DNA of 64,000 bases, taken from NCBI GenBank assembly GCA_015478645.1, contig JADMIL010000001.1:62001-126000 (forward strand), given 5' to 3'. This DNA is from Candidatus Binataceae bacterium. GTDB taxonomy: Bacteria > Desulfobacterota > Binatia > Binatales > Binataceae. Under the pieces are notes generated by a model that was given only the letters and a program-made list of their open reading frames with translations, searched no databases and was not told where the DNA came from. Made by a program: the position numbers and the translations under genes. Below are positions 16,568 to 23,970 of this stretch, one piece after another; within the stretch, counting starts at the first letter, position 1, and each line of letters starts with the position of its first letter.

Positions 16568-18271
16568 GCCGTCGGATGCGGCAGCATGGTGGTGGATCTG
16601 TTCCATCGCACCCCGCGCATCATCAGCGCCGACGAAAAAATCCTGATCGATGGCGGCCGCGCGGGCGCCGGCGGCGAGACTCCCGCAGTCGGTGGCGTGG
16701 TGCTCAATCATCTCGGATGGGCGCGCGTGCTCGGCCTCGAGGTCGGCATCTTTGGCAAGATGGGTGACGATCGCCACGGCGACTTTCTGCGCGGCGGCAT
16801 GAACGCGCTTGGCGTCCATCATCATCTGACGCTTGACGGCAGCTCAAGTTCGTGTGCGACGATTTTCGTCGACCCGGCGGGCAATCGCGCAATTTACATG
16901 GAGCGCGGCGCGACCGCCGAACTCAAACCGGCCGAAATCCGCCGCCGCCACGGCGCCTTCATCCGCAACGCGCATCTGGTCTCGACCGAGATCTCGCAAC
17001 TCCCGCTCGCCACCGTCATCGCGATTCTGCTCTTCGCGCGCGCCCACTCAATTCCGACCGTGCTCGACGTCGACGTACCGCCGTCCGACGCCTGCGCCAC
17101 GCTCGGCTCGCGCGCCGAACTCGAGCGCGCCCTCAAGCTTGCGACAATCCTGAAGCCGGCCAAGGCCGCCGCGCGCGAATTGGCCCCCGGATGCCGCGAC
17201 GGCCTGAAGCAGGCCGAAGCGATCCGCGCGCGTTACGGCAGCCGTGCCGTGGTCATCACGGAGAGCGAACGCGGATGCGCAATCGCGACGCGCGACGGCG
17301 CGTTGCGCGCGCCCGGCTTTCGCGTTCGCCAGGTCGATTCGACCGGAGCGGGCGACGCCTTTCTGGGCGCGATGCTGGCCGGCCTGCGCTGGGGCCTCGA
17401 ATGGGACGCGATAGCGCGTCTGGGCAACGCGGCCGGCGCGGTCTGCGTCACCCGGATGGGCGCGTTTCCGGCCGGACTCGAGATGCGCGACGAGATCCTG
17501 AAACTCTACGGCGACGCGATTCCGTCCGCGACCCGCGCTCCGCGTCCGCCCGCCGTGGCCGACTCGAGCGCAATCGATCCGGTGACCGAGGTCGAGCGCT
17601 TTTTCACGCTCGGCCTGGCCGAACTGGCGACCCTGCGCGAGGCCGTCGAACTCGACGCGATCGTGCGCGCGGTCGCCCTGATTCGCGCCGCCGAGGCACG
17701 CGGCGGACGCGTCCACGTGACCGGCGTCGGCAAGCCCGAACACGTCGCGCGCTATGCCGCCAGCCTGTTCTGTTCGGTCGGCACGATGGCCACGTTTCTC
17801 CATGCGACCGAAACTCTCCACGGCAGTCTCGGCCAGGTCGATCCGCGCGATGTGGTCATCGCGATTTCCAACAGCGGTAACACCGCCGAACTGTGCGGCG
17901 CCGTCACCGCGGTCAAAGAGCACGGCGCGCGGATTATCGCGGTGGTGGGCCGGCTCGATTCGGAGCTCTCGCGCACCGCCGACCTGGTGCTGCATGCGCC
18001 GGTTGAGAACGAAGGTGGCGTGCTCGGCCTCGCGCCACGCATCAGCGTGCTCGGCCAGGTCTTCGTGGTGGCGGCGCTCTCGGTCGCCCTCGAGGCGGCG
18101 CGCGGTCTCACGCTCGAGGAATACAGCCGATGGCATCGCGCCGGATCGCTCGGCGAAGCCGCCCGCCGGCTGGCCGCGAAACGCGCGATCGAAGAACCGT
18201 CGCCGCCGGCCGCCGGCGCCCCCCTCGCATTGGTACCGCGCCGCCGCCGCCGCCTCCCCGGCGCCCGCTAA
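16547..18271 (+). CDS. PfkB sugar kinase fused to a SIS sugar-phosphate isomerase domain
   Basis: Residues about 5-325 form a PfkB/ribokinase fold. Signature 1 is around GKMGDDRHGDFLRGG, and the ATP/catalytic signature 2 is DSTGAGDAF (residues 264-272, with the catalytic Asp at 270). Residues about 350-545 form a SIS domain of the KdsD/GutQ/KpsF type, with HGSLGQ (from 425), ISNSGNTAE and HRAGSLGE; the CBS pair usual in KdsD is absent. A basic Pro-rich tail ends the protein. The likely activity is phosphorylation of a sugar followed by aldose-ketose isomerisation, or the reverse order. ATG 16547 is chosen over an upstream frame that would overlap the aldolase. The fusion is uncommon to my knowledge. 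Confidence 0.8.
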   Translation: MPDAKLDAVGCGSMVVDLFHRTPRIISADEKILIDGGRAGAGGETPAVGGVVLNHLGWARVLGLEVGIFGKMGDDRHGDFLRGGMNALGVHHHLTLDGSSSSCATIFVDPAGNRAIYMERGATAELKPAEIRRRHGAFIRNAHLVSTEISQLPLATVIAILLFARAHSIPTVLDVDVPPSDACATLGSRAELERALKLATILKPAKAAARELAPGCRDGLKQAEAIRARYGSRAVVITESERGCAIATRDGALRAPGFRVRQVDSTGAGDAFLGAMLAGLRWGLEWDAIARLGNAAGAVCVTRMGAFPAGLEMRDEILKLYGDAIPSATRAPRPPAVADSSAIDPVTEVERFFTLGLAELATLREAVELDAIVRAVALIRAAEARGGRVHVTGVGKPEHVARYAASLFCSVGTMATFLHATETLHGSLGQVDPRDVVIAISNSGNTAELCGAVTAVKEHGARIIAVVGRLDSELSRTADLVLHAPVENEGGVLGLAPRISVLGQVFVVAALSVALEAARGLTLEEYSRWHRAGSLGEAARRLAAKRAIEEPSPPAAGAPLALVPRRRRRLPGAR

Positions 18272-18437
18272 CCGCATCCCGTCAGCCGGGGTCGGGCTCC
18301 TCTGCTCCTTGCTGGCGAGCACCTCCAAGTGACGGCGATGCGAGAGGATGAGTGCGATCAAGCGGTGCGGACATCAGCAGGCGCCCGAACGACGGGACGT
18401 GTGCAAATACTTGAGGGTGCGCGGGATGGAGCGGAAT

Positions 18438-19211
18438 CTATTTGCCGGAGAATTTCGGCGGGCGCTTTTCCTGGAATGCCGTGATGCCTTCGCGATAGTC
18501 GTCCGTCCGCCCGGCCGCGCCTTGCGCGCGCGCCTCGGCCGCCAGCACCTCGTCGAGGCCCGGATGCTCGTCGAGGATGCGCCGCACGATGCGCTTCGAT
18601 TCCATCAGTGCCGCCGTCGGCCCCGCCGCGACCTGCGCGGCGAGCTTGCGAATCTCGCCGAGCACCGCGTCGCGCGCGAACGCGCGATTGACGAGGCCGG
18701 CCGCCGCCGCTTCGGCGCCGCTCAGCAGGCGGCCGGTGTAGATCAATTCGAGCGCGCGATGGCTGCCGAGACGTTCGACGAAAAAGGCGTGGCCGCCGGA
18801 ATCGAGCACCGCGCCGATCCGCGCGAAGGGCGATCCGATTTTGGCGTCGTCGGCGATATAGACCACGTCGCACGCGAGCGCGATTCCCAGCCCGGCGCCG
18901 AGGCACGGTCCGTGGACCGCGGCGAACGACGGCGCGGGGAAATTCGCGATGCGCCGGATGACGGGATTGAAGACCGTGCGCACGATGGTCTCGGCGTCCT
19001 CGGTGCCCGGCGCGGCGTCGCCCAGGTCGCGGCCGGCGGAGAAGCCCGGACCCTCGCCGCGAATGATCAGCGCACGCACGGCAGCCCGCTCGGCTTCGCC
19101 CAGCCGTTCGTTCAGTGCGGCGACCATCGCGTCGTCAAACGCGTTCATCTTGGCCGGCCGGTTGAGCACAATTTCAGCGACACTGTTCGCAATTGTAAGA
19201 TCGACGCTCAT
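18438..19211 (-). CDS. Enoyl-CoA hydratase/isomerase family protein (crotonase)
   Basis: Crotonase fold with an oxyanion-hole region at FSAGRDLGD and HGPCLGAGLGIALACD. The positions of the two catalytic Glu of classical enoyl-CoA hydratase are not Glu (GLGIA and FARIGAVLDSGG). The Asp in VLDSGG resembles PaaG/isomerase-type members, so an isomerase or ring-CoA activity is more likely than simple hydration. ATG 19211 has a strong GGAGGG eight bases upstream. It lies 61 bp after the diiron protein gene on the same strand and is probably co-transcribed. Confidence 0.8.
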   Translation of the reverse strand: MSVDLTIANSVAEIVLNRPAKMNAFDDAMVAALNERLGEAERAAVRALIIRGEGPGFSAGRDLGDAAPGTEDAETIVRTVFNPVIRRIANFPAPSFAAVHGPCLGAGLGIALACDVVYIADDAKIGSPFARIGAVLDSGGHAFFVERLGSHRALELIYTGRLLSGAEAAAAGLVNRAFARDAVLGEIRKLAAQVAAGPTAALMESKRIVRRILDEHPGLDEVLAAEARAQGAAGRTDDYREGITAFQEKRPPKFSGK

Positions 19212-19272
19212 CGCCAATGCCCTCCGTTCGCTACGCTATCGTGATCTCCGCAACCCGCTCCGCACGCGCCCG

Positions 19273-20364
19273 TCAGAATACCGGGATAATGTCCGCGTCA
19301 CTTATATCGCCGACGTCGACGCCTTCGATATCGAGTTCGGGAATCGCCGGAAATTCGATCCGCCAGCGCTCGAGCAGCTTGCGCACCTTGGCGATCGCGA
19401 CGCGCCAGTTCTCCGCCTGATCGTCGACCGACAGAATCCCCAGGCCGGCGCGCCGCGCGATATTGAGCAGCACGCGATGGTTCTGCAGGAAGTAGTCGGG
19501 CAACTGCCAGAACATCATCGGCGGCTCCCACAGGACCATCGAGAGAAACACGAACCCGGCGCGCAACTGCTTGGTCACGAAGCCGCGATATTCGTCGCTC
19601 AGCCCCGGCCATTGCTGCTCGAGCAGCGTGATGCAGATCTGCAGATGGCGCGACTCGTCGCGGCCGACGCTGCGGAAGACCTGCTCGAAAACCGGATGCC
19701 GCGTCGCTCGCGCCATCCCGTGGAACAGCGTCGATGACGCCACCTCGCCGAGCATGAACGAGGTGAAGAGCACCGCCAGCGGATATTTACCGACCGCATT
19801 GTTGAAACCGGTCCAGTAGCGTCCGCCGTTATGGTAAAGCCATTGGATATTGTTGACCGCCGCGTGCTCGAGTTCGCTGCGCGGCTCGAAGTTGAGCGGG
19901 CCGCCCGGCACCAGCCGCTGGATCGCGCGCTGGCAGCATTCCTCGTGATTGACCTCGTCGCGCGTGATCGAAAAAAAACATTTGCGCACCGGATCCTCTT
20001 CGTGGACCTCGAACGCATGGATCATCGCGCGCGCAAAGACCGCCGGGCCCGACGAATCGAAATTCGACAGCAGCGCCCACCAGTACATCATCGCGACACG
20101 CTCGTCGGCGGTGAACGAATCGGGGTCGAGCGTCGCCCATGGAATCGACGCCGGGTTAAAGCCCTCGAGCTTGGCCCGCTCGTAGATCTCGGCAAGTTTC
20201 GGCGTCTCGACGCGCCACTCAAAAGGAAAGATATTCGGCTGCGGAACTTCGGGTGCCGGCGTCAATCCGCCCGCCGGATAGAAGAGCGCCTTTTTGAGTT
20301 CCTCGACCGTCGGTTCGGTGACGTTGAGATTTGCCTTGGCGAGCTTGATTGTGGACGCGCCCAT
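19273..20364 (-). CDS. Ferritin-like diiron protein, possible oxygenase
   Basis: A mostly helical protein of about 363 residues with two carboxylate-His pairs, DEVNHEECCQR and GRDESRHLQI, the E-x-x-H pattern of ferritin-like and R2-type diiron proteins. Additional Glu residues on the preceding helices (HAFEVHEED, FMLGEVASS) complete a plausible diiron site. Family relatives include oxidases, hydroxylases and N-oxygenases; the substrate cannot be told. ATG 20364 has GGAGG nine bases upstream. It is read from a strong promoter with an overlapping palindrome, directly after a TetR gene, and followed by a crotonase. Confidence 0.7.
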   Translation of the reverse strand: MGASTIKLAKANLNVTEPTVEELKKALFYPAGGLTPAPEVPQPNIFPFEWRVETPKLAEIYERAKLEGFNPASIPWATLDPDSFTADERVAMMYWWALLSNFDSSGPAVFARAMIHAFEVHEEDPVRKCFFSITRDEVNHEECCQRAIQRLVPGGPLNFEPRSELEHAAVNNIQWLYHNGGRYWTGFNNAVGKYPLAVLFTSFMLGEVASSTLFHGMARATRHPVFEQVFRSVGRDESRHLQICITLLEQQWPGLSDEYRGFVTKQLRAGFVFLSMVLWEPPMMFWQLPDYFLQNHRVLLNIARRAGLGILSVDDQAENWRVAIAKVRKLLERWRIEFPAIPELDIEGVDVGDISDADIIPVF

Positions 20365-20395
20365 CTTAAATGGCCTCCGAGTCACGCGGCGAACT

Positions 20396-20417
20396 AAATC
20401 AACCGTTTGGTAGATTT
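20396..20417. promoter_or_regulatory. Inverted repeat, candidate TetR operator
   Basis: Half-sites AAATCAACC and GGTAGATTT (eight of nine positions complementary) are separated by GTTT. The repeat overlaps the -10 box of the diiron gene promoter and lies 53 bp beyond the end of the TetR gene. Confidence 0.65.
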
Positions 20418-20443
20418 ATAAAATGACCCGCCGTTTTTGTCAA
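20415..20443 (-). promoter_or_regulatory. Strong sigma-70-type promoter of the diiron gene
   Basis: Minus-strand TTGACA (20438-20443), exactly 17 bp, TATAAA (20415-20420). It would start transcription about 45 bp before the ATG at 20364. Confidence 0.75.
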
Positions 20444-20470
20444 GCGTCGGATAGCCCGATGCGCGGCGCG

Positions 20471-21058
20471 CTACTTGAGTCCGTCGAACGCGATGCGCGT
20501 CGCCGCCGCGACGATATCCTTGGCGCTCAGTCCGCCGCCTGGCCGGTACCATTCGGTGATCGAGTTGAGCATCCCGAAGAGCAGGCGCGTGACCAGACCG
20601 GCGTCGAGGTCGGCGCGCACCTCGCCGGCCGCCTGCGCCTGGGCCACGATCGTTGCCACGAGATGGTCGAACTCGCGCCGCCGCGCCACCAGCGATCGCT
20701 CGGTCGGCGTATTGCCGCGCACCCGCAGCAACAGCGCCACTTCGGGCAGCCGCGTCGCCGTAATCTCGACCGTGCGGCGCATCACGTGGCGCAACCGATC
20801 GATCGCGGGACCCGACTGCGCGGCGGGTTCGTCGAGCACCGCGAACAGGGCGTCGAGCGCCCGCCCGACGCCGCGCGCCAGCAGCGCCTCTTTGCCGCTG
20901 GCGTGGTAGTAGATGCTGGCCTTGGTGATGCCGGCCGCTTCGGCCACCTGGTCGAGCGACGCGCCGTCATAGCCGCGGCGCAAAAATACCTGCACCGCGA
21001 CGTCGACGATCGCGTCCATGTTGTACGGCTTGCGCTCGCTGGCTGACGGCCGGCCCAT
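20471..21058 (-). CDS. TetR/AcrR-family transcriptional regulator
   Basis: The N-terminal helix-turn-helix (about residues 12-60) has VAVQVFLRRGYDGASLDQVAEAAGITKASIYYH in pieces typical of TetR. The C-terminal ligand domain of about 130 residues is variable. It is co-directional with the diiron and crotonase genes downstream. The palindrome in the gap after it is the natural target. Similar regulators near CoA-metabolism genes respond to acyl-CoAs; the ligand here is unknown. Confidence 0.9.
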   Translation of the reverse strand: MGRPSASERKPYNMDAIVDVAVQVFLRRGYDGASLDQVAEAAGITKASIYYHASGKEALLARGVGRALDALFAVLDEPAAQSGPAIDRLRHVMRRTVEITATRLPEVALLLRVRGNTPTERSLVARRREFDHLVATIVAQAQAAGEVRADLDAGLVTRLLFGMLNSITEWYRPGGGLSAKDIVAAATRIAFDGLK

Positions 21059-21156
21059 GAATCGTGCACCCGCTCCGCGCTATGCTTTAGCCTAGCCGTG
21101 CCCGCCGCGCGAATCAGCCGGCGCGCGCACCATCGAATACAGCCGGGAGAATCACG

Positions 21157-21981
21157 ATGAAATATGGCATTGCCGTGCGCAACATGGGACCACAATCGAC
21201 CCGCGAAACGATCCGCGAATGCGCCCGCGTCGCCGAGCAACTGGGCTTCGATGCGCTCTTCGTCTCGGACCATCTGTGTATCCCGCCCGACGACACCGAG
21301 GGCTCGGACGGCCGCTACCTCGACGTGCTGGCGACGCTCGCGTTCCTGGCCGGCGTAACCGAGCGGATCCGCCTGGGCGTCTCGGTGCTGGTGCTGCCCT
21401 ATCGGCCGGCCGTGCTCACCGCCAAGCAGGTCGCAACCATCCAGGAGCTGTCGGGCGGGCGAATGATTCTCGGCACGGGTGTGGGCTGGATGAAGAGCGA
21501 GTTCGCGGCGCTCGGCGTGGACAAGCGGATGCGCGGGCGGATCAGCGACGAGACCCTGCGCGTGATCCGGCATCTGTTCGCCAACGACGCGCTGGAGTAT
21601 CGCGGCAATCTGGTCAACTTCGCGCCGTTCGTGTTCGCGCCGCGGCCGCCCCGCCCGCCGATCTGGATTGGCGGCAATGGCGCCCCGGCGCTCGATCGGG
21701 TGGTCGAGTTCGGCGACGGATGGCATCCGATGCTGCCGGCCGACAAGCTCGCGCATGCGGTCGCCGCGCTCAAGGAGCGGTTGCGCGCGCGCCGCCGCGA
21801 GGACGTCGAGATCGTCGTGCGGCGCGGACTGAAGCTCGACGATCACGCCCGGGCGCGCGCGCATCTCGAAGCCGAACATCATGCGGGTGCGACCTACTTC
21901 ATCCTCGACCTCGGGCGCTACGAGTCGGCGCGCGAATTCGCGATGCAGGCGGAAATCTTCATGGCAAAGGTCGCCACCTGA
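21157..21981 (+). CDS. Luciferase-like F420-dependent oxidoreductase (TIGR03619-like)
   Basis: TIM-barrel luciferase-like fold: MKYGIAVRN, FVSDHLCIP, RIRLGVSVLVLPYR, GRMILGTGVGWMKSEF and PPIWIGGNG are typical of F420-dependent members. The substrate is unknown. GGGAGA lies seven bases before the ATG. It is divergent from the TetR gene, with a 98-bp gap, so the regulator may also control it. A relative at 26405-27256 lies beyond the kinase cluster. Confidence 0.85.
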   Translation: MKYGIAVRNMGPQSTRETIRECARVAEQLGFDALFVSDHLCIPPDDTEGSDGRYLDVLATLAFLAGVTERIRLGVSVLVLPYRPAVLTAKQVATIQELSGGRMILGTGVGWMKSEFAALGVDKRMRGRISDETLRVIRHLFANDALEYRGNLVNFAPFVFAPRPPRPPIWIGGNGAPALDRVVEFGDGWHPMLPADKLAHAVAALKERLRARRREDVEIVVRRGLKLDDHARARAHLEAEHHAGATYFILDLGRYESAREFAMQAEIFMAKVAT

Positions 21982-22157
21982 GCGACCGTCGGACGCTCCG
22001 ATGCGGGCAAGTTTGGCCCTGCGTTAGCGCACCGAGGTCCGCTCGATCCAGCCGCGCACGGGGCGTTTTCCATGTGCGCGCGGCGGGTTAATATAAGTGA
22101 CGGCGGACGGCGATTAATCTCTGCTATGGTTGAAAAATGTTCGAAGGATCACTGCGC

Positions 22158-23522
22158 ATGAGCGGCGCGATCGATCGGCGCGACTTGACTTTCAAGGCGC
22201 TGGCCGGACTGGTCGGCGGCGCGATCGGATGGATTCCAGTCGAGCTGGTCAGCCACAACCATTCGCTGACCGAAACCATGTCGAATTGGCAGATCATCGG
22301 CAATTTCCTGGCGATGGCGCTGATGGCGGGTGCGATCGGTGGCCTGGTGCTCGCCGCCGAGGACAATTCGCTCGAGCTTACGCCGCGCGTCAGATCCCGT
22401 TTTATGCGCGGCTTTGTCGTCTGCGTCCTGCTGTCGCTGCCGGCGACCTATTACTCCAATATCGCCTTCCGCGCGATTCTCTCGGCCGGCGGATGGGGCG
22501 TCGATCAGGCCGGCTCGGACTTCTACATGGTGCTCGCCCGGGTCGTCGGATGGACCCTGATGGGGATGATGTTGGGCGCCGGCGTGGGGCTCGCGACGCT
22601 CTCGCTGCCCAACGTGCTCAAGGGCGCGTCGGGCGGAACGGTCGGCGGATTCGTCGGGGGCCTGACTTTTGACTTAATCGCCTCGCTGAGCCAGAGCGGG
22701 ATGCTCTCGCGGCTGGTCGGGCTGAGCGCGATCGGCCTGGCTATCGGGCTGTTCATCGGTCTCGTGCAGGAACTGACCAAGGCGGCGTGGATAGCGGTCG
22801 AAGCGGGACGGCTCAAGGGACGCCAGTTCCGGCTCGCGGGCGCCGCGGTCACGATCGGCCGGGCGGAGGAAAATCAGGTCGGTCTGTTCGGCGACCCCGG
22901 CGTACAGGCGCGCCACGCGCGCATCGAGAAGACCGCCGCGGGCTATGCGATCCGCAATCTGGCGGTGCAGGAGGGCACGCTGGTCAACGGCAGTCGGATC
23001 GAGACGGTCGCTTTGCACGACGGCGATCGCATTAAGATCAGCGACTATGAGATGACTTTTCACGAGCGGACCGCCGCTCATCCGGCGCATCTGGCCACGA
23101 CCGCAGCGGCTGCGCGTAGCTACGCTCCGCCGATCGCCCCGAGCATCCCCGGTGGGACGGGAAATTCGATCGCGGGATCCGCGCCCTCAGCGTCTTCGTC
23201 GTCGCCATCCTCATCGGCGGAGCAATCGCTGCATGCGACGAACTTATCTCCTTACCTGGCGGGCACCGCGGGCCAGCGCTTTACGCTGCGCGCCGACGCG
23301 GCGACGCGGCTCGGGCGCGCGCTCGACAATGATATCGTGATCAGCGACGCGTCGGTCTCGCGCTACCATGCGGCGATCGAGGCGGCCAACGGCGCATTTC
23401 GGGTGCGCGATCTCGGCAGCCAGAACGGCACCTGGCTCGGCGGCAGTCGCGTCAGCGAGGCCCCGCTGTCGAGCGGCGACGCGGTGAAACTGGGCGACGC
23501 GGAGTTCACCTTCCACGCCTAG
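22158..23522 (+). CDS. Membrane protein with two C-terminal FHA domains
   Basis: The N-terminal half holds about six hydrophobic, Gly-rich segments (residues about 10-220). The cytoplasmic half has FHA domain 1 (about 225-310; TIGRAEENQV, ARHARIEK, GTLVNGSRI) and FHA domain 2 (about 365-454; RLGRALDNDI, VSRYHAAIE, GSQNGTWLGG), joined by a Ser/Pro-rich linker. FHA domains bind phosphothreonine, so it is a likely target or adaptor of the kinase encoded two genes downstream. ATG 22158 has GAAGGA nine bases upstream; an in-frame ATG at 22137 lacks one. The FHA assignment is strong, the membrane role unknown. Confidence 0.8.
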   Translation: MSGAIDRRDLTFKALAGLVGGAIGWIPVELVSHNHSLTETMSNWQIIGNFLAMALMAGAIGGLVLAAEDNSLELTPRVRSRFMRGFVVCVLLSLPATYYSNIAFRAILSAGGWGVDQAGSDFYMVLARVVGWTLMGMMLGAGVGLATLSLPNVLKGASGGTVGGFVGGLTFDLIASLSQSGMLSRLVGLSAIGLAIGLFIGLVQELTKAAWIAVEAGRLKGRQFRLAGAAVTIGRAEENQVGLFGDPGVQARHARIEKTAAGYAIRNLAVQEGTLVNGSRIETVALHDGDRIKISDYEMTFHERTAAHPAHLATTAAAARSYAPPIAPSIPGGTGNSIAGSAPSASSSSPSSSAEQSLHATNLSPYLAGTAGQRFTLRADAATRLGRALDNDIVISDASVSRYHAAIEAANGAFRVRDLGSQNGTWLGGSRVSEAPLSSGDAVKLGDAEFTFHA

Positions 23523-23552
23523 CGCGGCAATCAATCACTGAGCCGAATAACG

Positions 23553-23948
23553 ATGCCTGACTCAGCCTCAATCAACGCGCGCTTTTGCTCGCAATGCGGA
23601 CAGGCGGTGACGGTGCTCGACGCGTCGTTCTGCAAGGAATGCGGCGCGCCGCTGGCCGGGACGCTATGGCTCAGCCACGAGATTAGCTGGCGCCCCTTCA
23701 CGGCATTTTTTCTCAGCCTGGTGCCCGGACTCGGCCAGTTCTACAAGGGCCGTCGCGGCGCCGCGATCGTCTGGTTCTTCGGCGTGACCTTCGCCTATCA
23801 GGCGTCGCCGCCGCTGGGCTTCCTGCTGCATCTGATTTGCGCGGGCAATGCGGCGTTCGCCGGTGCAATCCGGGAAGAGGCGGTGGCGCGATCGGCGCGC
23901 GCCAATGCCTCGCGCGCCCTGCCGGCGGCGGCGCGGCGCCCGCAGTGA
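23553..23948 (+). CDS. Zinc-ribbon membrane protein
   Basis: A 131-residue protein with an N-terminal double Cys pair (CSQCGQ at 12-17 and CKECGA at 28-33) forming a zinc ribbon. It is followed by two hydrophobic segments with a PGLGQFYKGRRG turn, reminiscent of TM2-like and related small membrane proteins. It lies between the FHA protein (30 bp upstream) and the kinase (22 bp downstream), so it probably belongs to the same operon. The kinase has a similar zinc ribbon. The function is not known. Confidence 0.7.
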   Translation: MPDSASINARFCSQCGQAVTVLDASFCKECGAPLAGTLWLSHEISWRPFTAFFLSLVPGLGQFYKGRRGAAIVWFFGVTFAYQASPPLGFLLHLICAGNAAFAGAIREEAVARSARANASRALPAAARRPQ

Positions 23949-23970
23949 ACGCGTCCGGACGCAGGTTTCC

